A DNA stretch of 64,000 nucleotides from UBA7672 sp963738625 (GCA_963738625.1 CAVTXH010000020.1:62001-126000), one strand, 5' to 3'. Shown: positions 7,107-16,383, counted from the first letter of the stretch. The notes: a model not told the origin generated them from the sequence alone. Numbers and translations: made by a program.

Positions 7107-9134
7107 ATGCTGAAACGCCTGTTGCTTCTGTTCGCCGGACTGCTGGTCCTGGGCCTCGGCGTGACCGTCTTGGGCGGCTCGCTCGTCTGGTGGATGCTGG
7201 GCTTTTCGGACAGGCTCGAGATCAATGGAACGGCGCAGGCCGTCGCCCCGGCCGATCCTGAAGCCACGACCGAATGGCCTGCCTATGGCGGCGACGCCGG
7301 CGGGTCGCGCTACAGCGCCGCGGCCGAAATCACGCGCGAAAACGTCAGCGGGCTGAAAGTCGCGTGGCGATACCGCACCCGCGCCTTCGAAAAGACCGGA
7401 CGCAAGATCGAAGACACCGCCTTCGAGAACACGCCCATTCTCGTCGGCGACAAGCTCGTCCTCTGCTCGCCCTTTAACGACGTCATCGCCGTCGATCCCG
7501 GCGCCGGCGAGGAGAAATGGCGACACGATCCCGGCGTCGCCCCGGATCGCAATCCTGGCAACCAGAATATCTGCCGCGGCGTCTCGCAGTGGACCGACGC
7601 GGCTGCGGCGCCCGATGCGCCCTGCCGCACCACGCTGTTCATGGGAACGATCGACGCCCGCCTGATCGCGCTCGATGCCGCGACCGGGCAGCGCTGCGCC
7701 GGCTTCGGGCAGGGCGGCGAGGTCAGCCTTGCGCCGAAGATGGACCTTGTCTGGCCCGGCGAGTTCCAGATCACGTCTGCTCCCGCCATCGTCGGCGATG
7801 TCGTCGTCGTCGGCTCGGCCATATCCGACAACAACCGCGTGGCTGCGCCGGCCGGCGTCGTCAACGCGCTCGACGCCCGCACCGGCGCAATCGTGTGGAC
7901 CTTCGATCCGATCCCGCGCGATCCGGCCGATCCGGCCCGCGCCTCGTGGCAAGGCGGCGCCGATGTCGCCGGCCACGCCAATGTCTGGTCGACCATCTCT
8001 GTCGACAGCAAGCGCGGCTGGGTGTTCCTGCCGACATCGAGCCCCAGCCCTGATTTCTTCGGCGGCCTGCGCCCCGGCGACAACCGCCACGCAAATTCCG
8101 TCGTCGCTCTGGAAGGCGCGACCGGCCGGTTGGTGTGGAGTTTCCAGACCGTGCACCACGACGTCTGGGACTACGATCTGCCCGCCCAGCCGGGCCTCTA
8201 CACGCTCACCATCGCTGGCGTCCCACGCGATGTCGTCGTGCAGGTCGCCAAGACCGGCCTCGTTTTCGTCCTCGACCGCGACACCGGCGAGCCTGTGATC
8301 CCTGTCGAGGAGCGCCCCGTACCGCAGGGCGGCGCGCCCGGCGAAACGCTTTCGCCGACCCAGCCCTTCCCTGTGCGTCCCGGTCTCCTGGTTCCCGACC
8401 GCACCGATCCGGGCAAAGCCTTCGGCCTCACCATTTTCGACAAGTCCGAATGCGCCTCGAAGATCCGCAAGCTGCGCGCCGAGGGCCTCTACACGCCGCC
8501 CACGGAGCAGGGCACGCTGTTCCTTCCCTTCACCGGCGGCGGCGCCAACTGGGGCAGCGCCGCCTTCGACGCCAGCCGCAATCTCGTCATCGTCAACGTC
8601 AACAATCTCGCCCACGAAATCCGGCTGATCCCTGCCGACCGGGTCGAGGCTGTCGAAAAGGCGCTCGAGGACAGCGAAGTCTCGCCGCAGCGCGGCGCGC
8701 CGTTCGGCATGACGCGAGCGATCCTCGCTTCGTCGCTGGAGCTTCCCTGCACGCCGCCTCCATGGGGCATGCTGGTCGCGGTCGATGCGGCGAAGGGCGA
8801 AATCGTCTGGCGCAAGATCCTCGGAGATACGCGCGACCTCGCGCCGATGGGCCTCGCCGTCAACACCGGCACGCCCAATCTCGGCGGACCGATCGTCACC
8901 GCCGGCGGCCTCGTCTTCATCGCCGCGTCCTTCGACAGCCAGTTCCGCGCCTTCGATATCGACACCGGCAAGGCGCTCTGGTCGGACACGCTTCCAGCTG
9001 GCGGACAGGCGACGCCGATGACCTATGTCTGGAAGGGCAGGCAGTACGTGGTCATAGCCTCAGGCGGCTACGGCAATCTCGACGGCCCGATGGGCGACTA
9101 TGTAACGGCCTACGCCCTGCCGGCGGCCAAATGA
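7107..9134 (+). CDS. PQQ-dependent (quinoprotein) dehydrogenase
   Basis: About 675 aa. One N-terminal transmembrane helix (residues 4-32) anchors a periplasmic eight-bladed beta-propeller. Seen: EWPAYGGDAGGSRYS at the propeller entry, VHHDVWDYDLPAQPGL, LFLPFTGGGANWGSAAFD, and the closing YVVIASGGYGNLDGPMGD, all characteristic of membrane glucose/quinate-type quinoproteins. Such enzymes oxidise sugars or alcohols in the periplasm and pass electrons to ubiquinone. The usual five-helix mGDH membrane domain is missing, so it is not a classical Gcd. No pqq biosynthesis genes are visible in the window. Start ATG 7107 follows GGGGAGG. Confidence 0.9.
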   Translation: MLKRLLLLFAGLLVLGLGVTVLGGSLVWWMLGFSDRLEINGTAQAVAPADPEATTEWPAYGGDAGGSRYSAAAEITRENVSGLKVAWRYRTRAFEKTGRKIEDTAFENTPILVGDKLVLCSPFNDVIAVDPGAGEEKWRHDPGVAPDRNPGNQNICRGVSQWTDAAAAPDAPCRTTLFMGTIDARLIALDAATGQRCAGFGQGGEVSLAPKMDLVWPGEFQITSAPAIVGDVVVVGSAISDNNRVAAPAGVVNALDARTGAIVWTFDPIPRDPADPARASWQGGADVAGHANVWSTISVDSKRGWVFLPTSSPSPDFFGGLRPGDNRHANSVVALEGATGRLVWSFQTVHHDVWDYDLPAQPGLYTLTIAGVPRDVVVQVAKTGLVFVLDRDTGEPVIPVEERPVPQGGAPGETLSPTQPFPVRPGLLVPDRTDPGKAFGLTIFDKSECASKIRKLRAEGLYTPPTEQGTLFLPFTGGGANWGSAAFDASRNLVIVNVNNLAHEIRLIPADRVEAVEKALEDSEVSPQRGAPFGMTRAILASSLELPCTPPPWGMLVAVDAAKGEIVWRKILGDTRDLAPMGLAVNTGTPNLGGPIVTAGGLVFIAASFDSQFRAFDIDTGKALWSDTLPAGGQATPMTYVWKGRQYVVIASGGYGNLDGPMGDYVTAYALPAAK

Positions 9135-9147
9135 GTGCGAACCCAGG

Positions 9148-9582
9148 ATGAGTGCAGACAGTGAGCGTGACGATGGCGGTCCCGCCTGGACCCGCCACGG
9201 CAAGGTGCGTGCGCGGCTGGACGCCTCGGGCGCGCTCGAAGTGCAGGTCGACGGTCTCACCACCCAGGCGAAATACTACAAGCCGCTGCTGCGGGAGTTC
9301 TTCCGCAAGCATCTTCCCGCCGCCCGCCCGCGCTGGGGCGACTGGTCCGCCCACATCGCCATGGAATATTCCGGCGACCCGCCGCACATGGACCTCGATA
9401 ATCTCGCCAAGGCGATGCTCGACAGCGCCGTCGGCGCCGCCTTCCACGATGACAGCCAGGTCGCCCGCCTGCTGGTCGAGCGACGCACCGCGGAGCGAGA
9501 AGGGGTCTGGATGCGGTTGGCGCCGATGAAGCCCGCTGGCGAAAGCTTTGGGAGCATCGGTCCCGAAACGGGCCTTTCCTGA
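9148..9582 (+). CDS. RusA-family Holliday junction resolvase-like protein
   Basis: 144 aa. The segment MDLDNLAKAMLD ... FHDDSQVARL aligns with the RusA active site of E. coli (RDLDNLQKA ... LDDAQV): candidate catalytic D82, D84, D101/D102 and K88 are all present. RusA enzymes are Mg-dependent dimers that cut four-way junctions and are usually phage-borne. Here no phage genes are nearby; it starts 13 bp after the PQQ dehydrogenase stop and is probably cotranscribed. The N-terminal 15 residues are polar and probably disordered. Confidence 0.72.
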   Translation: MSADSERDDGGPAWTRHGKVRARLDASGALEVQVDGLTTQAKYYKPLLREFFRKHLPAARPRWGDWSAHIAMEYSGDPPHMDLDNLAKAMLDSAVGAAFHDDSQVARLLVERRTAEREGVWMRLAPMKPAGESFGSIGPETGLS

Positions 9583-9727
9583 CCGGGCCTTGGCGCCCCA
9601 TCCGGCCACATCCGCGTGAGGGAAGCTGGTCCGGAATGGACTTTCCGCGGCGGTATTCGTAGGCAAAGGGAAAGCGGCTGCAAAGCACGGCCGGTCCTTG
9701 GAGGGAGCCCTGAAAGGGGAAGGAAAC

Positions 9728-10903
9728 ATGAAACCAGTCAGCATCACTGCGTCAATTGCCGTGCTCGGCCTAGCCCTGGCGCTTGCCGCGCCCGCCAGCG
9801 CCCAGCGCATCGGGCCCAATTCCGGCGTGAAGCTCGCCGAACCCGGCGGCGCGCCTGTCGAGGGTCCGAAGACCATCGCCGGCGCGCGCTCCTTCGAAAG
9901 CCCGATCCCGTTCTTCAAGGATCTCAAGCCCTGGGATCCCAACTACAAGCCGCCGCGCACGGCCGACGGCAAGCCTGATCTCAACGGCGTCTGGTCCACT
10001 GCTTCGCTCACCGCCCTCACGCGCGGCGGCGGCCGCGGCGGCGCGAATGTCGATACGCTGGTTATCCCGCCTGAGAAGATCGACCAGCTCCTCAACAACG
10101 CCCAGTACGTTCAGGCCGCACGCGACAGCCAGAAGCGCACCGACCCCAACTCCGGCAAGTTCACCGACCGCAATCCGGATGCCGGCTATAACGCCTTCTG
10201 GATCGATCCGGGTTCGGAATACGCCAAGGTCAACGGCGAATGGCGCTCGTCCTGGATCACCTCGCCCGCCAACGGCCAGATCCCCTACAACCGCGCCGGC
10301 AACGCCGCCGCCGGTTCGCGGATGAACAGCGCGCGCACGGTCAACAACACCGGCCCGGAAATCCGCACGCTGGGCGACCGCTGCCTCGTCTCGTTCGCCA
10401 ACCAGGGCGGCCCGCCGCTGACCAACGCGATGTACAACAACAACATCCAGATCGTCATGACGCCTGACCATGTCATGCTCGACATCGAGATGAACCACGA
10501 CGCCCGCATCATCCGCATCCAGAAGCCGGGCGAGGCCGAGAAGCCTCTGCCCGACAATATCGAGCAGTGGTTCGGCGATTCGATCGGCCGCTGGGAAGGC
10601 GACACGCTCGTCGTCGAGACACGCAATCCGCACCCGCTCCAGGCCCGCGGCCGCATCCCGCTCTCGAAACAGGGCAAGGTGATCGAACGCTTCAAGCGCG
10701 TGTCGGACGTCGAGATCGACTACACCTACGAGGTGATCGATCCGATCAGCTACACCCAGACCTGGACCGGCCAGATGCCGCTCCGCAAGTCGAAGGAGAA
10801 GGTGTTCGAATACGCTTGTCACGAAGGCAACTACGCCCTGCCGGGCATCCTCGTCGGCATGAACGAGGGCCGCGACACGGCGCTCGCGGCCGACGGCGAA
10901 TAG
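9728..10903 (+). CDS. Secreted protein of unknown function
   Basis: 391 aa with a clear signal peptide (ITASIAVLGLALALAAPASA|Q). The start at ATG 9728 is behind GGGAAGGAA; the frame extends 10 codons further without a better site. Mature protein has PWDPNYKPPRTADGKPDLNGVW near residue 70 (DLNGVW is common in secreted families from soil proteobacteria and acidobacteria), a Gly-Arg patch, and GDSIGRWEGDTLVVET near residue 290. No catalytic motif I can name. Followed by a strong intrinsic terminator, so it ends a transcript. Confidence 0.75.
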   Translation: MKPVSITASIAVLGLALALAAPASAQRIGPNSGVKLAEPGGAPVEGPKTIAGARSFESPIPFFKDLKPWDPNYKPPRTADGKPDLNGVWSTASLTALTRGGGRGGANVDTLVIPPEKIDQLLNNAQYVQAARDSQKRTDPNSGKFTDRNPDAGYNAFWIDPGSEYAKVNGEWRSSWITSPANGQIPYNRAGNAAAGSRMNSARTVNNTGPEIRTLGDRCLVSFANQGGPPLTNAMYNNNIQIVMTPDHVMLDIEMNHDARIIRIQKPGEAEKPLPDNIEQWFGDSIGRWEGDTLVVETRNPHPLQARGRIPLSKQGKVIERFKRVSDVEIDYTYEVIDPISYTQTWTGQMPLRKSKEKVFEYACHEGNYALPGILVGMNEGRDTALAADGE

Positions 10904-10932
10904 GCCGAAATAGTCCCGATCCAAACGACAAA

Positions 10933-10965
10933 GGCCGGAGGGAAACCTCCGGCCTTCTTGTTTTG
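10933..10965 (+). terminator. Intrinsic terminator
   Basis: A perfect 9-bp stem GGCCGGAGG / CCTCCGGCC with a GAAA loop (10933-10954), then TTCTTGTTTT, 30 bp after the stop of the secreted protein gene. Confidence 0.92.
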
Positions 10966-11026
10966 GGCGGACGCCGCTTCCTTCGATCGACGCTGCATGA
11001 AATGCTTCCGCCGGTTGGGGGAAGAC

Positions 11027-11619
11027 ATGCCGAAACAGTCGCGCTACGCGCGGACCGAAGACATAACCGAACGCGCACGCGATCTCCGCGAAGGCGTATC
11101 AAAGACGGAAGCCAAGCTCTGGCCTCGCCTCTGCAAAGGCCGAATGGGCGCATCCTCCTGCGCATCATCCTCGCCGCCTTCGAGACCGACCGCGTCGACC
11201 TCAAGGAGCTGCGCCGCCGCAAGGCGTTGCGCGGAAACTGGCAGGCCCACTACGAGAACTTGCGCCAAGTCGAGTGGGGCGCGCGCTATCTCCTGGCGCG
11301 CGAGGCCAGACGGTTCCTCGCCGGCGAGCCGATCGACATCGCCTGCATGATGGTCCCGCTTGCGCCCGGCGGCTGGCGGCCGCCCATGCCGCAATCGCCC
11401 GAGGCTATGTGCCTGCGTTTCGAGGACGCCGAGCGTTTCCACGCCGATCCCGAAAGCTTCATTCGCCGCCATGCAGCGCGCATCGCGGCGCAGGCAAAGC
11501 GCGACGCTGCGCCGGAAGAGGCCTCAGGCCGCCCCCATGGCGAGCAGCATGCCCAGCGTTCGTCCGTCGAACCGGAGCGCGGCTCACCGTCGCCTGGGCA
11601 TATCCGCGCGCCTCCCTAG
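11027..11619 (+). pseudogene. Broken DUF559-type endonuclease-like gene plus following fragment
   Basis: ATG 11027 has a good ribosome site (GGGGGAAG) and encodes MPKQSRYARTEDITERARDL ending in SKTEAKLWPRL, the typical start of DUF559 proteins (Vsr-like nuclease fold). At about 11135 the frame stops making sense; sense resumes in another frame (AFETDRVDLKELRRRKALRG, WGARYLLAREARRF) and runs to a stop at 11619. The usual DUF559 core with the nuclease residues is not present. I read this as a frameshifted or fused remnant; the second part could instead belong to a different unknown gene. Confidence 0.5.
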
Positions 11620-11696
11620 CTCGCACGCAATCGAGGAAAATCCAGCCATGCCAAGCCCGACGCCTCTTCGCTGAGGTCGCGGGCCTTTGCGCAAAC

Positions 11697-14204
11697 CTAT
11701 CCCCGCAGAACCGCGCCGGTCGCTTTCGCCACGGACTTCACGATCGCCGAAGCCACCGCCTCGATCTGCTCGTCCGTCATCGCCGACCCACGGGGTTGAA
11801 TCGTCACCTCGATGGCGACCGACTTCTTGCGCTCGCCGATGCTTGCGCCGCGATAGACGTCGAACACCCGCGCCGCCGTCACCAGTTTCGGATCGGCCTT
11901 CAGCGCCATCCGCGTGATGTCGCCGGCCGGAACCTTCTCCTCGACGACAAACGCAAAGTCGCGCTTCACCGGCGTCTGGTCGGCCTTCTCGAACACCGGC
12001 TTGGTCTTGCCGGTCTTGACCTTCGGCGTGGGCAGGGCGTCGAGCGCAATCTCCAACGCTACCATCGGCCCCTCAGCCCGAAGCGCTTTCAGGAACGCCG
12101 GATGCAACTCCCCGAACGAAGCAACGATCTGCTTTGGCCCAAGCCTCAATGTCCCGGCCCGGCCCGGATGCCAGTGAGCGCCCTCAGCCGGCCCCACCTG
12201 GAACCGCTCCGGCCCCTGGTCGAGCGCAGCAAGAACCGCAAACAGGTCCGCCTTCGCCGCAAACGCATCGTACGCCGCAACCGGTCCCTGCCATGTACGC
12301 CCCTTCGAGGCTTTCACGACAGCAGCGACCATCATGCGCTGGTCTTCCGGCTTGTCGCCTGGATAGACCGGCCCCGCCTCGAACAGCCGCACATCATCGG
12401 CGCCATGATCCGCATTGCTCTGCGCCGCCTCGGCAAGGTTCGCCAGCATCGACGGCCGCATATAGTCGAGATCCGACGCGATCGGATTGTCGATCGTCAG
12501 CGCCGCCTGAAGCTTATTGGCGCCGCCGAGCAGCAGCGCGGCTTTCTCGTGGAACATGAAGCTCCACGTCACCGTCTCCAGATATCCCCGCCCCGCCAGC
12601 ACGCGCCGCGCCGTGCGAACCCGGTTCTGCAACGGCGTCACGACAATCCGGCTTCCTGTGTTGGCTTCGAGCGGCAGGAGCGACTCGTTCGGCAGCTTGT
12701 CGAACCCTTCGATCCGGATCAGCTCCTCGACGATATCCGCAGAGCCTTCAACATCGGGCCGCCACGACGGAACCTTGATCTTCCAGACCTTGCTGTCGGA
12801 CTTGTCTCCTGTCTTTCCGGGTGTCTCGAAGCCCAGCGCGTGCAGGATTTCCGTCATCCGCGCAGGCTTCATGTCGACGCCGGTCAGGCGCTTCATATCG
12901 ACCAGCTTGAAGTCGACCGGCTTCGGCCCTTCCGGAACCTTGCCCGAAACGATCACGTCCGAAGGCTCGCCGCCGCAGGTCTCGAGGATCAGCCGCGTCG
13001 CCAGCTCGATCCCGTCGACGCACGAATGCGGATCGACGCCACGCTCGAACCGGAACCGCGCATCGGAAAGAATGCCCGTCGCCCGGCCCGTCTTCGCCGT
13101 CCGCGCCGGATCGAACCACGCGCTCTCGATGAAGACATCGACCGTGTCTATCGAACACCCGGTCGACGCCCCGCCCATGATCCCGCCCAGACCGATGGCG
13201 CCCGAGTCGTCCCCGATCACGCACATCTCGCTCAGGTTCGAATACGTCTTGCCATCCAGCGCCTCGAACGAATCCGACGCCGAGCCCATCCGCACATGAA
13301 TGCCGCCCGTCAGCTTCTTGGCGTCATAGACGTGCAGCGGTCGCGCGCGGTCGAAGGAGACGTAGTTGGTCACATCAACCAGCATGTTCTTCGGATTGAT
13401 GCCGATGGCCTTCAGTCGTTTTTGCAACCAGTCCGGCGACGGCCCGTTCTTCACGCCGCGGATCAGCCGCCCGGCGAACACCGGGCAGACCTCCGGCGCA
13501 TCGATACGCACGCTTACGGGGCAGGGGAATCTGCCCTTGGCCGGCTTCACCTGCTCCAGCTTGAACTTGCCAACGCCCTTCGCGGCCAGATCCCGCGCAA
13601 TGCCGACGACGCCCAGCCAGTCCGGCCGGTTCGGCGTCACCTCGAAATCGACCACCGTGTCGAGCGCCAGCGCTTCCGCCACCGGCGATCCCACTTTCAG
13701 GTTGTCGGGCAGCTCGATGATGCCGCCATCCGCGATGGCCTGCTCGTCGGACAACCCCAGCGCCTGCGCGCGCGGTTGCCAGTCCTCGAACCGCGCGATG
13801 CGCAGGCGGAACGGATCCTCATCCGCCTGCATTTCCGAGCCCGAGCACAGCATGCCGTTGGAAACAACGCCGCGCACCGGCTTCGGAACCAGCGTGATGC
13901 CCGAGCCCGGAATGAACGCCCCGATCGGCGCATACGCTGTCACCAGGCCCGGCCGCGCATTGAGACCGCCGCAGACGATCTCCTTCATGCCGTCGATTGT
14001 CTCGACCTGGCAGACCTGCAGCTTGTCGGCGTTGGGGTGCTGCTTGGCCGAGACGATTTTCGCGACGGTGAACTGCTTCAGCGCTTGCCTAGGATCGTGC
14101 GCCTCCTCGACCTCGAGGCCGGCCATGGTCATGGCCTCAAGGATCGCCGGCAGGTCCGCCTCGGTGACGAGGTAGTCCTTCAGCCAAGGGAGGGTGAATT
14201 TCAC
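11697..14204 (-). CDS. pheT: Phenylalanyl-tRNA synthetase beta subunit
   Basis: About 835 aa (E. coli 795). With PheS it forms the alpha2beta2 enzyme that charges tRNA-Phe. Domains in order: N-terminal module, EMAP/OB tRNA-binding fold (about 40-150), B3/B4 editing domain, B5 domain, catalytic-like core, and the C-terminal FDX-ACB anticodon-binding domain (ending AIVKSVAKATGAVLRG). I chose GTG at 14204 (KFTLPWLKDYL follows), with GGGGA about 7 nt upstream; the ATG further upstream would read into the hairpin repeat. Probably cotranscribed with pheS despite the 211-bp gap filled by that repeat. Confidence 0.97.
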   Translation of the reverse strand: MKFTLPWLKDYLVTEADLPAILEAMTMAGLEVEEAHDPRQALKQFTVAKIVSAKQHPNADKLQVCQVETIDGMKEIVCGGLNARPGLVTAYAPIGAFIPGSGITLVPKPVRGVVSNGMLCSGSEMQADEDPFRLRIARFEDWQPRAQALGLSDEQAIADGGIIELPDNLKVGSPVAEALALDTVVDFEVTPNRPDWLGVVGIARDLAAKGVGKFKLEQVKPAKGRFPCPVSVRIDAPEVCPVFAGRLIRGVKNGPSPDWLQKRLKAIGINPKNMLVDVTNYVSFDRARPLHVYDAKKLTGGIHVRMGSASDSFEALDGKTYSNLSEMCVIGDDSGAIGLGGIMGGASTGCSIDTVDVFIESAWFDPARTAKTGRATGILSDARFRFERGVDPHSCVDGIELATRLILETCGGEPSDVIVSGKVPEGPKPVDFKLVDMKRLTGVDMKPARMTEILHALGFETPGKTGDKSDSKVWKIKVPSWRPDVEGSADIVEELIRIEGFDKLPNESLLPLEANTGSRIVVTPLQNRVRTARRVLAGRGYLETVTWSFMFHEKAALLLGGANKLQAALTIDNPIASDLDYMRPSMLANLAEAAQSNADHGADDVRLFEAGPVYPGDKPEDQRMMVAAVVKASKGRTWQGPVAAYDAFAAKADLFAVLAALDQGPERFQVGPAEGAHWHPGRAGTLRLGPKQIVASFGELHPAFLKALRAEGPMVALEIALDALPTPKVKTGKTKPVFEKADQTPVKRDFAFVVEEKVPAGDITRMALKADPKLVTAARVFDVYRGASIGERKKSVAIEVTIQPRGSAMTDEQIEAVASAIVKSVAKATGAVLRG

Positions 14205-14244
14205 TTGGAGTCCCCTTGGCTCAGAGTGTTGTCGATGCGGCGCG

Positions 14245-14396
14245 ATCCCCCTCCGTCTCGCGACGAAGACGTCGCGACCCACCTCCCCCTATCGCTTCGC
14301 GGCGTGGGGAGGCAAAGGCGGCGGCGCTTGCCTCCCCATGTCCGCAGGACAGGGGGAGGTGGATCGCTCGCTCTTGCGAGCGAGACGGAGGGGGAT
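14245..14396. repeat. Nested-palindrome intergenic repeat (MITE/REP-like) between pheS and pheT
   Basis: A 152-bp block built of nested inverted repeats. Outer arms 14245-14261 and 14380-14396 are perfect over 17 bp (ATCCCCCTCCGTCTCGC). Second arms 14274-14290 and 14351-14367 match 16 of 17. Third arms 14305-14315 and 14328-14338 are perfect over 11 bp. Small hairpins sit at the shoulders and centre (GCGAC/GTCGC, GCTCG/CGAGC, TGTCC/GGACA). It lies in the transcribed spacer, so the mRNA would carry a large multi-hairpin. It encodes no protein. Confidence 0.85.
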
Positions 14397-14415
14397 GGTT
14401 CGGCGTGCGCAATCG

Positions 14416-15498
14416 TCACGACAATCCCCCCGTCACGGTCGGCAGAAGCCAAGGCTTGAACCCGAAGTGCTTGATCCAGTCGACGTCGGCTTCGAAGTAT
14501 GGGCGCAGGTCCGGCATGCCGTATTTCAGCATGGCGAGGCGATCGACTCCCAAACCAAATGCGAAGCCCTGGTACTCCTCCGGGTCGATGCCGCACGAAC
14601 GCAGCACGTTGGGATGCACCATCCCGCAGCCGAGAATTTCGAGCCAGTCCTTGCCCTCGCCGACCTTGATCTCGCCGCCTGAACGATCGCAGCGCATATC
14701 CATCTCGGCGCTCGGCTCGGTGAACGGGAAGAAGTGCGGGCGGAAACGCGTCTGAGCCGTCGCCACCTCGAAGAAGCGCGAGAACGCCTCGGTAAGGCAG
14801 GTCTTCAGGTGGCCCATGTGGACTTGGCGGTCGACGACGAGCCCCTCGATCTGGTGGAACATCGGCGTGTGCGTCGCGTCCCAGTCCTTGCGATAGACGC
14901 GGCCGGGCGCGATCACGCGGATCGGCGGCTTCGAGTTCACCATGGTGCGGATCTGCACCGGGCTCGTATGGGTGCGCAGCACCTTCTTCGCGCCGCTCGC
15001 ATCCGGCTTCATGAAGAAGGTGTCGTGCGTCTCGCGCGCCGGGTGGCCGGGCGGGAAGTTGAGCGCCGTGAAGTTGTGGAAGTCGTCCTCGATATCCGGG
15101 CCCTCGGCGACCGCGAAGCCCATGTCGGCGAAGATCGCCGCCAGCTCCTCGAACACCTGCATCACTGGGTGGAGCGCGCCGACGGGTTCGGGTCGCGGCG
15201 GCAGCGTCAAGTCCTCGCGCTCTGTCTCAAGCCGCTTGTTCAGCACGGCGAGTTCGAGGTCCGCCTTGCGGGCAGAGATTGCGGCGGTGAGCCGGTCCTT
15301 GAGGCCGTTGAGGGCAGGGCCTGCGCTCTGGCGCTGTTCCGGCGTCATTTGCCCAAGCTCGCGCATCAGAAGCGAGACGCGACCCTTCTTGCCGAGCTCG
15401 GCGACGCGGATCGCTTCGAGGCCTGCCTCGTCGGAGGCAGCAGCGATCGCCGCCGACGCTTCGGCCTCTATCGCGGAGACTTGCTGTTCGATTGCCAT
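14416..15498 (-). CDS. pheS: Phenylalanyl-tRNA synthetase alpha subunit
   Basis: 360 aa, the usual length. An N-terminal coiled coil (residues 1-90) binds tRNA; the class II catalytic core follows with motif 2 (RVYRKDWDATHTPMFHQIEG) and motif 3 (GFAFGLGVDRLAMLKYG, near 320). Also NFTALNFPPGHPARETHDTF, the phenylalanine/ATP site region. Starts at ATG 15498. Same strand as rplT upstream (98 bp) and pheT downstream, the common alphaproteobacterial order. Confidence 0.98.
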   Translation of the reverse strand: MAIEQQVSAIEAEASAAIAAASDEAGLEAIRVAELGKKGRVSLLMRELGQMTPEQRQSAGPALNGLKDRLTAAISARKADLELAVLNKRLETEREDLTLPPRPEPVGALHPVMQVFEELAAIFADMGFAVAEGPDIEDDFHNFTALNFPPGHPARETHDTFFMKPDASGAKKVLRTHTSPVQIRTMVNSKPPIRVIAPGRVYRKDWDATHTPMFHQIEGLVVDRQVHMGHLKTCLTEAFSRFFEVATAQTRFRPHFFPFTEPSAEMDMRCDRSGGEIKVGEGKDWLEILGCGMVHPNVLRSCGIDPEEYQGFAFGLGVDRLAMLKYGMPDLRPYFEADVDWIKHFGFKPWLLPTVTGGLS

Positions 15499-15596
15499 AT
15501 CGGTCTCGTGCGTAGGAGATCAGGGCGCACGGGGCCTAACTCCGCCCCGCGCTTAGCGGCTCGGAACTGATGGAGATCGGCGTCGGAGTGGTTGGC

Positions 15597-15959
15597 CTAA
15601 GCCAGCGCCGCCCGGGCCTTCTCCACCAGGGCGGTAAACGCAGCCGGCTCATGCATGGCGAGGTCGGCCATCACCTTGCGGTCGACGGTGACCCCGGCTT
15701 TGCTGAGGCCGTCGATGAAACGCGAATACGTGAAGCTCTCGTCGATCACGCGGCAGGCCGCGTTGATGCGCTGGATCCAGAGCGAGCGGAAATTGCGCTT
15801 CTTCTGCTTGCGGCCCTTGTAGGCGTTGACGCCGGCTTTGACGACGGCGGCCTGGGCTGTGCGGAAGGTGTTCTTGCGACGGCCATAAAAGCCCTTGGCG
15901 GCTTTGATGACCTTGCGGTGACGGGCGTGGGCCGGAACTCGGCCGCGAGCGCGTGGCAT
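15597..15959 (-). CDS. rplT: 50S ribosomal protein L20
   Basis: 120 aa. N-terminal basic tail (ARHRKVIKAAKGFYGRRKNTF) that threads into 23S rRNA, followed by the globular domain with RSLWIQRINAA and DRKVMADLAMHEP. L20 is needed for 50S assembly and in many bacteria represses its own operon. 75 bp downstream of rpmI. Start at 15959 fits the family (MPRARGRVPAHARHRK). Confidence 0.98.
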   Translation of the reverse strand: MPRARGRVPAHARHRKVIKAAKGFYGRRKNTFRTAQAAVVKAGVNAYKGRKQKKRNFRSLWIQRINAACRVIDESFTYSRFIDGLSKAGVTVDRKVMADLAMHEPAAFTALVEKARAALA

Positions 15960-16034
15960 GGGATGTCTCCGTTATCTGATCAGGATGGGTGCGCTAGGGT
16001 GTTGTTTGCTTTTCGGCGCGAACGCGCCGGGGGC

Positions 16035-16241
16035 TTACTTCACGCCGTAGGGCAGGAACTTTTTCAGGATGCGAGGGGCGTCCGCTTCGGACACCACGAC
16101 GGTGCCGCGGTTGGTGCGGATGTACTTCGCATTGTGGCTGATCAGTCGGTGACGCTTGCCGGCGACGCCGCGTTTGAGCTTGCCGGACGCTGTCATGGTA
16201 AACCGCTTTGCAGCGGCTTTCTTGGTCTTCATCTTCGGCAT
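16035..16241 (-). CDS. rpmI: 50S ribosomal protein L35
   Basis: 68 aa. MPKMKTKKAAAKRF at the start and KRHRLISHNAKY in the middle are typical of L35. Start ATG 16241 chosen by homology, behind CAGGAGACCGAA; an in-frame extension upstream is leader. A sigma70-like promoter is visible about 140 bp upstream (16384-16411), so rpmI-rplT-pheST probably has its own promoter apart from infC. Confidence 0.97.
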   Translation of the reverse strand: MPKMKTKKAAAKRFTMTASGKLKRGVAGKRHRLISHNAKYIRTNRGTVVVSEADAPRILKKFLPYGVK

Positions 16242-16383
16242 TTCGGTCTCCTGTTGGCGACAGTCCGACCCGCAGATTCTCAATCTTTCCTTAGAAAAAA
16301 GACGGGGAAAACAACGGCGCGACGCCTGAAAATAAGCCGGAGAGGCATGCCTTTGGCCCCGTCCGGCGGTTGGAAGAGCGGGG

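Noticed and set aside
7083..8615. A 510-codon open frame on the minus strand across the PQQ dehydrogenase
   Set aside because: Antisense shadow with biased composition and no recognisable motif.
11274..14459. A 1061-codon open frame on the plus strand across pheT
   Set aside because: It is antisense to pheT, Arg/His/Pro-rich with no domain; an effect of high GC at third codon positions.
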